Positions 43,715-56,489 of a DNA stretch of 64,000 bases are shown piece by piece. The position numbers and the translations under genes were made by a program. This DNA is from Trichobilharzia szidati (Eukaryota > Platyhelminthes > Trematoda > Strigeidida > Schistosomatidae). Position 1 is the first letter of the stretch, and every line of letters starts with the position of its first letter. The DNA is taken from the NCBI GenBank assembly GCA_944472155.2, contig OX235273.1, positions 105,856,582 to 105,920,581 of the forward strand. The letters run 5' to 3'. The notes under the pieces are model-generated. The model saw nothing but the letters and a program-made list of their open reading frames with translations, was not told the DNA's origin and did not search any database.

Positions 43715-44045
43715 ACACTACCTTGTTTGGTCGGCAGTGGTTAGCAGAGCGATCCAGAATGAGGAAATTTTCCGTTTTAGACTCGTCAACAGGGAATATT
43801 TGTAATCCAAGAGAGAGAAGGTGATGGCATGCCTCCTGAGACTATAACCCAGCCAACTCGCATCTTTTCCAAAAATAACACAGAAGGAAAATTTCAGTCT
43901 AATATATATTCAACCAACGACAACTACAAATTAATTGATAGCCATTACATGAGAGGTGGCTTTTATAAACCACTGGATTAGTAAAAGGATGCAATTCTCA
44001 CGTTTGATGTGTTGATACTGAAGGCTGCCGATCTCATTGGGAATA
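43715..44045. mobile_element. Sm-alpha fragments in opposite orientations
   Basis: 43,740-43,810 read on the minus strand contains GTTGACGAGTCTAAAACGG and AAAATTTCCTCATTCTGGAT, a decayed hammerhead. 43,950-44,045 on the plus strand keeps GAGAGGTGGCTTTTATAAAC and GATGTGTTGATACTGAAGGC of the tRNA-like half. Confidence 0.4.
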
Positions 44046-44189
44046 CCATAAATCGCTTTTGTTTAATAGGAGGAATATCTATCATCATCACTTCATCAGT
44101 GAAATATGAGGCGTCAAACAGTTGCACATTAAACGATCGCTTAAAGTGTGAAGCAGGTGCAGATACATTAAACCCTAACCATTATTATC

Positions 44190-44650
44190 ATTCCCTTGGA
44201 TTACGAGCGGAATAAAGGGCTTTATCATCAAATCAGCATTCCATTCTGTCCTTTGTAGTCATCTTTATCTGGCTTCACAACTGTTCTTTAGTTCTGGTCT
44301 TCTCCTCCTACTGGGATTCCTCAAATACTGTCCTGATGCACAATGCCAATCGACGGTCAACTCAGTATACGTTCAATCCATCTCCATTTTTGGCATATTT
44401 CTAGGGTCAATCTATTCTTTGTTGTTTCATCGCCAGAACCCCTTGTCCCTTATCCTTTCTGCTCATCCATCTGACCTTCAGTATGGATCTGGCAAAGGCA
44501 GCTGTTGATGATAGTCTGCAGTAGGCTGTTGAAGATGGTTTTCGGGATGTGTTCATCAAGTCCCCAAAACACATTAAAGAGCTGAAATGACATCAACTGT
44601 TGAAAAGTTGAATCTTGTTTTTAATTCGAAATGCAGCAGATTAAACACTA
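44190..44650 (-). mobile_element. RTE 3' end, minus strand
   Basis: Starts on the plus strand as TTATTATCATTCCCTTGGAT and GAATAAAGGGCTTTATCATC, then matches the C-terminal region in broken frames to about 44,650. Confidence 0.55.
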
Positions 44651-45065
44651 CTCTCTTCGACTAGGCACTTATCCATAGGCGAGGAATTTTTTGGCTTATA
44701 TCTCTACATTAAGGCAGTTATTTGAAATATCTATTTATCGAGTTCTGTTTAATAAATTTATCACGCTTTATTTTAATGTATCTATTCAAGTGACTAGTTA
44801 AAAGTATCAAAATGGAGATAGGCAACATCATGAGCGTTGTTCTAGATCACAGGTGAATCTTATCCATGAAAGCAGACAAACAAAAAATGCAGATGAATCA
44901 CTGATGTCTGTTGACTGTCACTAAAGATTCAAAATTTACGTCTCAGTTGACTAAATTTTGTAAGTTACACTACGATCCTTGCAAGGAACCATTTTAATAT
45001 TTGATAAATTAATGGTTGGTTTCCAAAAGGCTCCTACATGGTAAATTTAGACTATAAAATTACAG

Positions 45066-45089
45066 TATATTATATATATATATATATAA
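45066..45089. repeat. (TA)n microsatellite
   Basis: Uninterrupted TA run of about 24 bp. Confidence 0.85.
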
Positions 45090-45099
45090 TGAAATTATT

Positions 45100-45260
45100 A
45101 GGATCCATTTTGGATTAGTAGGTTCCTAACTTTGATTTTTAAGTACGGTCGTGAGTTTGCATCGCTGAAGTACCCCAAATCAACGCAAAACAGCACTCTA
45201 GCGATTTCTGGTTTTCTCTGATCCTCTAGCTGACTTTGATTAATGACCAAACCTACGTTA
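45100..45260 (+). mobile_element. SINE family B, decayed
   Basis: TTGCATCGCTGAAGTACCCC, AACGCAAAACAGCACTCTAG and TCCTCTAGCTGACTTTGATT mark the ribozyme and tail parts. Confidence 0.35.
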
Positions 45261-45399
45261 AAATAAGAAGATTTGAAGGGATTGTAGTTGGTTCTAGTGA
45301 ATGATCTTCTACTATAATCACAACCTTCGCTCTAAAAGAAGATGTTTAAGCGAAGAGTTGCCATAATTTCCTAAGGCATGTTTATTTTATTATTACTTA

Positions 45400-46020
45400 T
45401 TTTTGTCTCTTTTAGTTCCTATAGGAACGTAGGGCTTCAGCTGCACATCTCCAGTGCGTTTGGTTCTTCGCCAACGTTTTCTCCTGGCTCTACGTCTGTT
45501 CACATGAATTCATCTCCTCTTCACATGACCTCCTACATGTCACCCTCGCACTGACGACCAACTTGCCGCTTCCCATTCAGTCGGGTTCCACTCGAGCGAT
45601 GGCTTGGCGTGTGATGTCTCTCACTTGATGGTTTGTTTCTCAGAGTATGGTCAATCCACCTCCATTTCTTCCTGCAAATTTGTTGCACATTTGGTTCCTG
45701 CTAGTCTGGTTCGTTCCCAGAGATCCCTCACTACTGCTTATCTTTTCTTACCGGTCATCTGATCTTGAGTGGTATTTAGCGAAGACAGCTGTTGACGAAG
45801 GTCTGCAGTTTGTTCGAAGTGCCCTTCTTGACGCGCAGTGCATGTCTCTGATTCGCATAGAGTAGCACTGACTTCACACTGGAGTTGAAAATTCGGATCT
45901 TATGTTTCATGCTGAGTAGTGCTGTTGATCTTAACACAGACTTGAGAGTAATGAAAGCTTGCTTTGTTTTCCTGATCCTCACTTTGATATCCTTATCAGT
46001 TCTATCCACCTGTAGTTGAA
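45400..46020 (-). mobile_element. RTE 3' part, minus strand
   Basis: Frame 46009-45776 reads KVRIRKTKQAFITLKSVLRS, KHKIRIFNSSVKSVLLYANQ, GTSNKLQTFVNSCLR; the remaining C-terminus lies out of frame down to 45,420 (GTTCCTATAGGAACGTAGGG). The part from 45,895 is matched by positions 1-125. Confidence 0.7.
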
Positions 46021-46559
46021 ACGATGCTTCCCAACTAGGTAGGTAAAGGAGGTTGATTGCAAATAATTACAACAAAACGTACATTTGTTTATCTTTCATA
46101 TCTCGGTGATCCAATATCATCAAGTGAAACGATGAATGAATATTAGATTTCAAGGGTATAGGTGAACATCTTTATGTTGAAGACTTAAAATGAAACAAAG
46201 TTTCTGGGCATTTTTAAATAGTCACTATTTATATTTATGTGGTTGTATTCGCTTGTTTAATTCAACATTTGAATGCACTGTCTAGTGAGACAACGAAAGC
46301 TTCTTGATTAAATCATCGAACTCAGAGAGTACACATACACACACCAATATCATCTCCGTTGAACTATAAGTCTTTTTTATCATTTCAAAGACATTTTTAC
46401 TGATTGCGCAATAATTTGCGAAAAATATACATCCCGGTGGGGAACGCATGAACATATGCTGGAAAACATTTGCATCTCCGGGAATTTTGACGGCATGGCA
46501 TCACGAATGCCATAATATATATCTCAGTTCATCAAATATACTTAAACTAAACTCTATGC

Positions 46560-46765
46560 TCTAGATTCCGTCCCACTGGCTGAATAGTTAATAAACTCTC
46601 CTGCTTACTTAAAGGTCTTGAGTTCACTCGCAGGCAGAATGGTCATGGGTGCATGCTGATGAAGAGTGCCAAGAACTAGGACGAAACACCTTTTCAGTAT
46701 TTTTGATTTTCAGTGACTCTGTAAATGAGATCAGTTCGTGGTCAAACTTGAGACCAGTCAAATCC
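46560..46765 (+). mobile_element. SINE family B with hammerhead-like core (duplicate of 541-725)
   Basis: Head CCCACTGGCTGAATAG, weak B box, and at 46,656-46,688 CTGATGA, a GTGCC...GGAC stem and GACGAAAC, with the same three additional bases after CTGATGA as copy 1. Stem I partners are poorly kept (GCATG against CAGTAT). Confidence 0.6.
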
Positions 46766-47199
46766 CTTAAATATGACTGACGTCTAGAAACTGTATATAT
46801 TCCTTTCATTTCACGAGAATGAATAAAGTCATCAGGATAAGAGGGATTTCATTTAACTTCGTAAGCGATATACTTTTGCATAGTGTACCCTTCACTCGCT
46901 TGTAAACATTATTCAGCCCTGGCTAGTAAAGGGAAAACAGAATTTTGTACATAATTCGACAGCAGAACACCGCATAAACTCAGAATATGTATCTCCTTTT
47001 GAGAAATCCTTCAAGGTTCTATACAAGATTCGGCCAAACTTGTTAAAAGGAGTGATATCAGAATAACTGGGAATAGCTGAGACATTAACGGTCCGAAAAT
47101 TCAAGCCAATGCTATGTATCCAAAAACAAGTTTGTCCAACTTTCGTGCTTAATATGGCCACTAAAAAGAATGTTTTCTCAACAAAAATGAATATATCTT

Positions 47200-48255
47200 T
47201 AGTCCCTATTTATTGTTATTGTTCACTTCGGTTCCATGTGGAACATACGGCTTCGACAGCAAATCTCATTGCTTCCTGTCCTCTGTAGTCCCTTTCAGCT
47301 GGCACTGCGATTACCTACAAGCTCTACTCTCCACTTCCCATGATCTCTTCTGTGTCACTCTCAGATCCACGCCAAACTCGTCGTTTCCCATTCGCGTTCT
47401 ACTCGAGCTATGGCCTGACACGTGGTGCCATCCAACAGTCTCCTCGGCTAGTGTACAATCCATCTCTATTTTACTCAGAATATTTTTGAGGAATATTTTT
47501 CTGATTGGTTTGTTCCCAGAGTTTCTTGTTGCCAGTTCTTCCTGGCCCACCATATAATCTTCAGTGTGGAGCTATCGAAGCCAGTTGTTGATAAAAGTCT
47601 GCAGCCTGTTGGAAACGAATTTCGTGACGCACCTAGTTTCTAACCTATTTGGAAGAAATGACTGACTTGACAGTGGAGGTTGAAAATTTCTACACTGTTT
47701 TCAGAATGATAAATATCTCTCTTGCCTTTCCACTTCTCGTTTTGACATCGTCGTCCATTCCAACTGACTATAATTGAAACGGTGTTTCTTATATAACTGA
47801 AGGAAGTGACCGGCTTCACATTTCTTATGTTGATGGTAAGTGGTACTTGTTGGTTATTTTCATCAATTCTGTCTTCTCTATGTTAACCTGAAGTCCTGTC
47901 TTTGTCGTCCGCTTCCTGTGCCACTTTTTTGGTTTTCGCTTGTAAGTCTTTGAATTCATGTGAATTTAGACATAAATCGTCCGTGAAGTGTTCTCGCTGC
48001 CCACAGTCTGACGCATAATCCATTGCATCATCATCAGTAATATCACCGGTGATAGCAGGCAGACTTATTTCACTCCTCAATTGACTTCAGAGACTTCTCT
48101 CTATTTTACATTGTGGATCACTTGACATGTACCGTTTTCATATAGTTGTTCAATGAAGTTGACGAATATTTCTAAATTATTTCGCAGTCATTGCTGTTAA
48201 CAGCCTTTTCAAAGTCCATGAAATTGAAGTAGAGACTTGATTGCATAAATTCATT
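47200..48255 (-). mobile_element. RTE 3' half, minus strand (uninterrupted duplicate)
   Basis: Minus strand: RT palm region near 48,250-48,080 (decayed), then the C-terminus to 47,215. The frame 47553-47311 is only a piece of it. Comparison with 1175-2885 shows one ATAATTGA here and two flanking an insert there. Confidence 0.65.
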
Positions 48256-48489
48256 TTGTTACTCATTATATTTAGATCACTGGCGTGAAACACTCCCGAA
48301 ACCTTCTTATCCTTTAGTTAAATATATTTTTCGTAATTGGGAGGAGCCCAACTGATGACTCCGTCAACGAGAAAAGTTCTCCTCCCCCCCCCGCTGAAAT
48401 TATCTTTTTTGTGGATTAAAATAGTTAGAACATTTGAACAATTTGATTTATAATTGAATGACACGGACCTCATTAGAAGGATTCCAAAC

Positions 48490-48795
48490 AGCCCACTACA
48501 GACTCTATAATTAACAGCAGATGGTCAGAAAGGATAAGGCGGAGACAAGGACCATTGTCAATGAAGTGAACAAGATAATAATTTATCAGTCAACAAATAT
48601 ACAGACTGGAATGGAATAGATATACTCTAAGAAGGCCTTTAAGTGACATAACATGCATCCACAGGTAAGGTGAAGATGATGTGCTGAGGAAATGAAAGCT
48701 TGTAGGCTGCGGTGGAGGTAGCTGAATGTGCAGGCAGAGAACTGAGCTCACTGGAGGCATATATGTCTTACTCAATATTACTTTAACACAAAGCA
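48490..48795 (+). mobile_element. RTE 3' end, plus strand
   Basis: CCAAACAGCCCACTACAGAC, AGATGGTCAGAAAGGATAAG and ATACTCTAAGAAGGCC correspond to the NSCL..RWPEKI...HTLRRP segment of the RTE C-terminus; frames broken. Confidence 0.5.
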
Positions 48796-48929
48796 GCAGA
48801 AACGAAAAATAATAAATGAATCTATTGCTCCAACTTAAACGTTGACCATTACTGAGTAAAATAGAATACTAAAAAAATACACCTACAGAAGGCTGATATC
48901 GAACGAACAATTCACTAACGTTCATAGCT

Positions 48930-49640
48930 GGGTGCCAGTATATACAAAATGAAAGCTGATTCGATCACTGTGTGGCAGAAACCGCAGCATTTGAAGCTTT
49001 GACAGTATAGAAGAACAGCAGCTGAAACCTCTGAAAAGAATCCACCTTGAATATATTTACCTCAAACATTCCATCACAAAATCCATGAAACCTGAAACAC
49101 TAAAGCCGCCCCCACACACACTGCTCCCAAAAGACTTCTCTACTTGGATCTATAATTCAGTGGAGATTCATTGACAGAAATACTGAGAAACCGTCTGTCT
49201 CGGTTATTGAAGAAAACCTTCCTTGCAGCTGGACTCCAACTAAATTTCTCCACAAAGCCAATTATTCGCATGAGCATGAAAGATAAGCTACTACAGCTCA
49301 CCTCATCAATGTGTATCTATCAATTCATCTGTTCGTATGGAGCTAGGTATGTCAACCATACACAGCGATTCCTATCGAAACGTATCACGAGTCATCTATT
49401 GTCGTGGCTTTATAAAGGAGAAAAACGATCCCCCCGTTAGCTCTATGCTCGAACACCTGATCAGTTTTGGACACCAAGCGAACCCGCCAACCAAATTCAA
49501 AGTCAGCTACGGAATACGAAGGAGTCTTGCTAAAATAGTACCAATCAGAATTCATCAAACCACAACGCGTGTGTTAAATCTAGAAATCTGCATGCGAAAA
49601 GGGTCTGTTCAGTCGCTAAATCTACAACGGACTTGATCAG
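48930..49640 (+). mobile_element. Penelope-like element with GIY-YIG, frameshifted
   Basis: Frame 49,171-49,440 has LRNRLSRLLKKTFLAAGLQL, SMCIYQFICSYGARYVNHTQ and SKRITSHLLSWLYKG. The conserved C-terminal part SSMLEHLISFGH continues in another frame (49,337-49,636), so a frameshift lies near 49,430. GIY-YIG is changed to IYQF...ARYVNHT with one Cys lost. Different family from 5315-5590. Confidence 0.7.
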
Positions 49641-50455
49641 TTTTAGCAACGGGTATGCAATTTTTGTGTTTTGTGTTTGTTATTTTCAATCTTTACACTT
49701 GTCATTTTGTTAGTTCATCTCACTTTTGACTCACATACCAAGCCTGTTCCAGCTGTGACTCACTAACCGGATATTATTATTATCATTACCAATAATATTT
49801 TAATATTTTATATTTAAATGACTGCCTCAAATAAACTGTTCAAGTCTGCTACGACACTTGTTCTCTTTTTTTAGTTGAATAGACAATTAATTTATGCCAT
49901 ACAAGTGAATGACAGAAGGACAAAGTGAGAGCGCGCGCGCGCGAGACAGACAGAAACAAATTCTTAACATCTCTCTTTCTCTGTCTCTTTGAATAAATAT
50001 CTTTAATTTTTTCAAAAAAATCTTATACAGCTCTTCTAACAGAACCATCCCTCCTAGTTGCCTAGTAACGAACTTCTGTTTACAACAATAACACTTTTCA
50101 CTTTGATACGAAAAAACAAAACATACCTGTAAACTAACGACGACAACAACAACAAACACAAAACAAATTAAGAATTCAGATAAATAAATAAATTTTTAAA
50201 AAATGAGAGAATTTTTCATTCATTTGCACATGTCATAAAAAAATGGATACTGTTTGTAAAATTATGAATGCTATTTGATGTAGTCAAAATCATCAAAAGG
50301 TTCACATTATGACAGAATTTAATTTGAAGGCATTTTATATCAGAGCAGTTGTTTCAGCTTTTGCTAACACGACTAGTATTTGGAAAACTCAGATGACTTT
50401 GAATTGAAATATGTTTCAGTGTAGATTGTATCACTTTAGAGAAAAGTGAAAAGCA
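49641..50455. other. No recognised gene; simple repeats
   Basis: Contains (GC)n at 49,930-49,944 and an ACGACGACAACAACAACAAAC run near 50,137. The (GC)n tract is unusual in such AT-rich DNA. Confidence 0.45.
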
Positions 50456-50459
50456 TTCG

Positions 50460-50650
50460 ATGACTGTTTCGTACCGGTTTGGGACTCTTCATCTGTGGAC
50501 GTCTACAGTTTCACCAAGTGGGTAAATAGTCAGTGTGGTAGCCTACAGACTTGGAAGCCTTGGGTTCGATCTACAGTGGAGTCACTTCTGAGCAATGATG
50601 AAGGGTCCCAAACTAGTGTGACAGCAGAACACAGCAATATTTACCACAAT
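50460..50650. mobile_element. SINE family B pieces in opposite orientations
   Basis: 50,466-50,500 on the minus strand keeps AGATGAAGAGTCCCAAACC and ACGAAACAG. 50,510-50,650 on the plus strand has head CCAAGTGGGTAAATAG, B box GGGTTCGATC and a second hammerhead remnant (AATGATGAAGGGTCCC). Confidence 0.5.
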
Positions 50651-50829
50651 GTAGGCCTTGCTCTTAAATCTGCATCTGATTATGTTCTTCGTCTTGTGTT
50701 ATTGTTTGTCTTCTATTCATGGTTTCTATCTGTTTTATTACAATGATTTTTCATTTCTCCTCTTCGTGAATTAATCCGTCGCTCCACTATTCAATATTCT
50801 TGCAGAAGACATTACATAGAATATTTTTG

Positions 50830-51055
50830 TCATTCTGTTTCTTTGTATTTCGAGTGGAACATAGGAATTCAAGCTTCAGATGCGAAGTTCCAGTGTCACT
50901 AGTGTTGTTTTCTACAATGTGGAGTTGTTGGCCTCTCGCCTTACATTCCCATTTCACTGGCCTTAATATCGGTTGGCCGTAGTTTAGGGATGCGTTAGTA
51001 GCTGGACCACATGCGTGGTTTGTAGACGATCAACTGGTGAACCATGGACGCATTA
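50830..51055 (-). mobile_element. SINE family C2 (tRNA-like head, RTE-derived body), decayed
   Basis: Minus strand: ATGCGTCCATGGTTCACCAG, GCATGTGGTCCAGC and CTAACGCATCCCTAAACTAC (head), then body, ending in GTTCCACTCGAAATAC, the RTE-type terminus. Same plan as 59,450-59,695. Confidence 0.45.
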
Positions 51056-51064
51056 CAAAAAATA

Positions 51065-52570
51065 TACTATAATTATTATTCCCTTGCGTTCCAAGTGGAA
51101 CATGCGGCTTCAGCAACACATCTTCACTTTGTCCTGTTTTCTGCTGACCTCTTCAAGTGGGTGCACGATTGACCAAACTCTTTCATCTCTTCCTTACACG
51201 ATCTCCCCATGTCAACCTGGGACGACACACTCGTCTCTTCTAATTTGGATTCTACTCGAGGGCCTGGCGTGCGACGTTATGCGGCGGCCTCCTCAATGTA
51301 TGCCCGATCCATCTCCACTTTAACCTACATTTTTGTTGAGCGATCGGCTCTTGCTCAATTGGTTTATTCCCATAGTTTCTTGTTGCTTATTATTTCTGGC
51401 TGGCTGGCCATTTGATTTTCAATATGGAGCCAGCGAAGGAGGCAGCTGTTGATGAGAATCTGTAACAGCCTGTTGGAAATTCTCTTCGTGACACGCACTG
51501 CAAGTTTCTGACCTGTATAGAAGAACTGACTTAACATTGGTGTTGAAGATCCTAATCTTGTTCCTTTCGCTGAATGAGTACAGAAGATTTCACAGCTGGT
51601 TTCAGGTTGATGAAGGCGTTTCTTGCCTTCCCGATTCTAGCTGGCTGGCTTTGTCACTTTCATCCGTCCAGCCAGCTGGATAAGTGAAGGAGGTAGCCTC
51701 TGTTAAATCTCTCCCGTCGGGGATGATTGGTGCTGGTTGTTGTTTCTGTTGGTTGGCTATTTTCATCACCTCCGTCATCTCTGTGTTCCCCCATAGTCCT
51801 GTTTTCGCTGCCAATCTCTTCTGCCAGTTTGTTGGTTTTGGCTTGCCAGTCTTTGAGTTTGTGTGAATATCATCTACGAAATCCAGATTTTCCAGAGTCT
51901 TCTTGTCGGTTGTCCAGCGTATTCGTGACTCCTCGCCCCCAGCAGTCTGATGCCTAATCCAGTTCACTACTATTAAGAATATCATTTTTGATAATAGGCA
52001 GGTAGCCTAGTCGTACTCCTGTATGCACTTCGAATGCCTCACTGATTTTCCGTTGTGGATCACTTGACACGCAGCATTGTCATATAGCTTTTGAATGAAG
52101 TTGATAAAGACTTGGTCACTGCACACCATAGTGTTGAAGTAGTCTCCAGATTACTTCTCGGTCAACGCTGTCCATTGAAGGCCTTTTCGAAGTCAATGAC
52201 GTTGAGGCAGAGAAAGGTTTTTCTGCCATTCTATGCTTTGTTCTGTGATGAAGATGATGCGTAGAGTTACAGTTTGATCAGCACATGATTTTCCTTTCCT
52301 GAATCCAGCTAGCTTGTTCTGAGAGTGAGTGGCGGAGTTCTGTATCCAGTGGATCCTTTATTCTCTCCAGAATGATGCGACTTAGCATTTCACTTGGCGT
52401 GGACAAGAGCATTATTCCACACCAGTCTTTGAACAGGCAAAAAAACAATGCATTACTTATGATATATTTGCAGTAGTCCACGTCACACCAGAACAAGGCA
52501 GCTGTTGATTGCTCTCTGGTCTTCAATGATTTTATAACTGTCATTGGTCCATGAAATTCAGCAAGCGATC
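51065..52570 (-). mobile_element. RTE retrotransposon, RT domain to 3' end, longest RT copy
   Basis: Minus strand, in order: WCGIMLLSTPSEMLSRIILE (52,430), NVIDFEKAFN region of motif A (52,190), VVNWIRHQTAGG and LDFVDDIHTNSKTG with the catalytic FVDD (51,985-51,880), linker to 51,602, then ISNRLLQILINSC and the C-terminus to 51,075. Several stops and shifts. The adenylate-like 3' end is TATTATTCCCTTGCGTTCC on the plus strand. A dead copy, but it shows the RT palm that other fragments lack. Confidence 0.75.
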
Positions 52571-53580
52571 TTTTATGCACATAAACTATATTTCATATAT
52601 GTATGAATAAGTGTACTAGAAGGATTTATTCCTTCTGGAAGATTAATCACTTGAGAAAACGTCTGTAAACATTTTGAAGTAGATAGTATACATTCATAAA
52701 TATATATAAATCTAATATTAAAGGGTATAATTATCAAAGTGACTATAGTAATTGAATTTCTTATTATTACGCTTTTTTGATGACTCACACTCATAACGAA
52801 ATGTCCAACACACTTCCTCCAATCTATTTCATGTTGAGCTTGCTCTTGTGTTTACTTCTTAATGTTTATAATATGTTTACAATGTTTTTGTTTGTTTGCT
52901 GGTTTGCTGGTTTCTGCAGTAGTAAATATACTATCCTTGTCATAATCGTGACTATCAATTAAAGCTAGTCACCAGTCTGTTTTTTTTTAAATACACCAGG
53001 TAAAGAAAGATTGAAGCATTCAAGACAAGAGAATGAGTAGTATTCATTCTTAGCCTTAGGGCAAAAACGAAACATTTTTCACAACATAAATATACACGTA
53101 CACACACACACGCAGACATTCTTGAAATATGTCAATGAGGAGATGCTAATTTTGCTTTCTATCCAAGTTATTCTGACCTATAAGAAGAGTAATAGTTACA
53201 CACACCCACAGAGAGGGGGGTGAAGATTTTTCAGATTGTAAAGAAAGCTTCTCCACAGAATCAAAACATTTCTTACGACATTGCTAGGCAAAAGCAGGGG
53301 GTGGTGTTGAAGAGTGAAATGTCGACAGAAATGGCTACACTGACCTACATATCTATACGCGTATATTGTGTTGAAAACAAACAAATATATATGTAAACAT
53401 GATCGTTTATGTCCATAAATTGTAACTGATGCTATATGACTGAATTACTAGACATTATTGGATTGATAAGCGATGATTTGATTTTAGGGATACAATAATA
53501 TTTACTGAAACTTGTTTGTAAATATGACCAGTAAAAAGTATTCTTTGCCTAAATTTAGGGGTTTTTTTTGTAAAATTAAC
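52571..53580. other. No recognised gene
   Basis: AT-rich; (CA)n at 53,101-53,113. Short frames only. Confidence 0.4.
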
Positions 53581-53924
53581 CGGCCTGTTGTACTGAAGGG
53601 TGTTAGAAGTCACTGGCCCGCAGTGAGTAGGGTTTTGGAGTAAATACCCCGCATTTCTAAAGGACTAGTCCCTGGATGTAGAGCTGCATATAGGCTGTTC
53701 ATTCACAGTGTCTTCTATCCTTCTTCACTCCATACATTCCAAGGGTAACATAGAGTTTTGAGCTTCAAACCATGAATTTTTTTAGTAACGAAGGTGCCGT
53801 TTCATTTTTCGGAGTGCGGGTACTGATTTCGGGCTACTAAATTAGGTGAGGTGAAGGACCTCATTGGTCGGTAATTGAATCCCAACCTCCTGAGTGAATA
53901 AGCCATCACTGTGAATCAGCACCA

Positions 53925-54130
53925 TCAATGTATTATGCGTCGGTGACACAGCGATTATGACTCTCACTGGCCATGCACATGGTCCGTGGTTCGATCCCCT
54001 ACCAACGCACACCTGACAACAATGGTTGGCCTGCAAAATTTGGCCTACTGATATCAGAGGCTGAAAATCCCATACTTGTACCAAAAATACGTTATGGAAT
54101 CTAGGTCTAATCAAAAAATATATCACCGGT
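53925..54130 (+). mobile_element. tRNA-like SINE, family C1
   Basis: 72-nt tRNA-like head at 53,937-54,008 (GCGTCGG with CCAACGC, one mismatch; B box GGTTCGATCCCC) plus the body TGGTTGGCCTGCAAAATTTG, as at 3141-3286. The body end is uncertain, near CTAATCAAAAAATA. Confidence 0.6.
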
Positions 54131-54374
54131 TGGTTTCTAATTATTTGAATGCAGTTAACTGAGATGTTTTGGTCGTACTTGTAAAGTGATGAAGACTGTC
54201 TCAGACTAATTGCTGAGTTCTTCTGTTTTAGATTACATTGGTCGGGGAAGATCGGTTAACTTTCTTATTAGAAGTGTGCTATTTCCATTATTCATTGTTA
54301 AACCGTGATTGCCGGATAATTTCAAGTTAGGCGGCATTGAAGATATTTCATCTGTTATTTCGACAAAAAATTAA

Positions 54375-54640
54375 GTTGTTATTATTGTGTTAGGTTCCTG
54401 GTGAAACATAGAAGTCGAAAAGAACTAATCCATTTCATCCTATTCTCTGTACTCCTCCTTAGCGGGCTCCATGATCCGCCATGAACTTTCATCTCCTCAT
54501 CACACGACCTCCTTCACCCCAAGCGTACTAATGCTTAGCTCCTCATTTCTCAAACGTGTTCCCATAAAGCAGTCTCTGTCACTAGATAATCCACTCACCA
54601 TTTACCCAGTTCTTCCCCACTACCTTTACCATACTTGTTA
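54375..54640 (-). mobile_element. RTE 3' end, minus strand
   Basis: The plus strand starts TATTGTGTTAGGTTCCTGGT GAAACATAGAAGTC and continues with ...CATCACACGACCTCCTTCAC, the complement of the VTWRRSCEE region. Confidence 0.5.
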
Positions 54641-54974
54641 GCCAGTAGATCCTTGTGTGGTTCTTAACCAGAGTTCCTTCTTGTTGTCCAGCCATCTTCA
54701 GTATGCAGCAAAGGTATCCAATGATTCCGAAGCGTAGATATGTCGGAAAAATCTTCATACATTCAAACAATATCTGTGCTTCAATAAGAACTGATATACT
54801 GGTGGAAATCTCTGGCAAGACATTTAAATATTTACTTAAAAATTGTGGTTGTCAGAAACATTCTGTAACTGTTAACCATGTGTATATGCAGTTGCTTGTC
54901 AAAGAGAGTTATTCTGGAGAAAATAAAAGATGCTCTGTATTAAAAACTCCGTCTGAGAAAAGCCATATGCAGTA

Positions 54975-56280
54975 AACCATGTGGGGACCAAGTTGCAGCA
55001 CAATTCGTCTTCATTGACTTCAAGGAGACTTTCAACAGCGTTTACTGCGAAGTAATTTGGAAGCTGCTTCAAGACTACAGAGTGCTTCAAGTCTTGATCA
55101 ACCTGTATCAATAGCTATGTGACAGTGCTAAATGTCAGATGACCCACAGTGGAAAAGTCAGCGAATATTTGAATTAAAAACAGAAGTAAGACAAGGCCAC
55201 CGACTATCGTCCATTATATTCATGAATGTGGTGAACTGAATCAAGCAACAGACCATGAAGGTTGAAAAGACGAGTATTCGATGAACTGATACGCTGACGT
55301 TGAATGATCTGAACTTCGCAGATGGTTTATTTATTATGTCACACAGACTCGATTACTTATAGGCAAAGATTAACAAGTTGTCAGAAGAAGCTATGAAGAC
55401 AGGAATTCAGGTGAACATAGAGAAGAGACGATATCAAATGAAAAACTCCGAGCGTCAGTCACCATCAACTGGAGTAGTTCAAGAAAAGTTGCTTGTTTCG
55501 TTTTTCTAGGCATCACTGTTTCAACCAGATGTAGCACAGATGCGGATGTCAAAACCAGCTAGGATCGGAAAAGCAGCATAGAATTTCACTACTCTGAATT
55601 CACTATGGAAATTTACCAAATTCCATATTAGTTTGTTTATGAGATGTATCACACAGAGTATTATTTACTGGATGGCGTTTCGAACAAGATTTATTGTTCA
55701 TAATCATGTCTTTTGTAATCACACGACTTCGAAACTTGAGTTTTATAGTTTTCTTAGTCTACTGAACTTTATCTACCGAACTAAGCATGAAGGACAGGTT
55801 TCGCTTTTTCTGCACTAACGTCAAGTCAGTGCTTCTATATGGTTCAAATGCATTGCATTTGACCACAAAAAGCATTTTAAACAGGCGACTGCAGACTTTT
55901 ATCAACAGCTATTTTTGCTAGCTCCATCTTGAAGATCAGGTAGTCATAAGTATTAAGCAATGGGAAACTCTGGGAACGAGTCAGTCAAGAACCTACTGCT
56001 GAATAAATACACCGAAAGAAGTGGACGCAGACTGGACACACGCTGGGAAGACCTCTGACAGATATCGCGGCTAGGTCAGACCTCAATCGGAACCTAAATG
56101 AGAAAGGAAAAGTTAGGCATGTGTTAGAGGATGATGTAGATGAGGTTATGTGGGGATGAAATTAAAGCACATGGGAAGCTGTGGAGCTAGGTGAAGAGGA
56201 TTGAATAGAAAAAGACAAAGAGAAGATGCTCTGTTGTAACTGTATCTTCCAATCAGAACCTAAGGGGATAATGATGATTG
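54975..56280 (+). mobile_element. RTE retrotransposon, RT to 3' end, plus strand, with ~170-bp interruption
   Basis: VFIDFKETFNSVYCEVIWKL (motif A, about 55,005) is followed by decayed motif B and C regions (TSQMVYLLCH where FADD is expected), then FLGI...STRC. At about 55,625-55,795 unrelated sequence interrupts before DRFRFFCTNVKSVLLYGSNA and the C-terminus, ending AGAACCTAAGGGGATAATGA. Confidence 0.65.
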
Positions 56281-56489
56281 AAGTCTAATAACCTCTATCT
56301 TATTATATTTTAGAAAATACTGTTTTTTTGAGGAACATTTATTTACGTTGTCAATCACTTGACATGTAGCGTTATCAACATATAAGTATAAGGTTACTCC
56401 ATACACTGGATGATTGTGGGGTTTTTGAGTTTAAAACTGTTTAAACAGGCAGATGCACTTTTATTCTTACTGTTTGATATTTTAATAAT

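Larger units (their letters stand above)
45895..48515. repeat. Copy 2 of the segmental duplication (partner 1-3110)
   Basis: Colinear with 1-3110. It keeps the undisturbed target ACTATAATTGAAACGG at about 47,768, where copy 1 has its RTE insertion. It has extra sequence at 46,163-46,305 and about 48,334-48,372 that copy 1 lacks. Confidence 0.75.

Noticed and set aside
47213..47557. 114-codon plus-strand frame
   Set aside because: Antisense of the minus-strand RTE 3' end; its counterpart in the duplicated copy is disrupted.
49930..49944. (GC)n tract as a CpG island or promoter
   Set aside because: It is only about 15 bp, a simple dinucleotide run in AT-rich DNA with no gene nearby.
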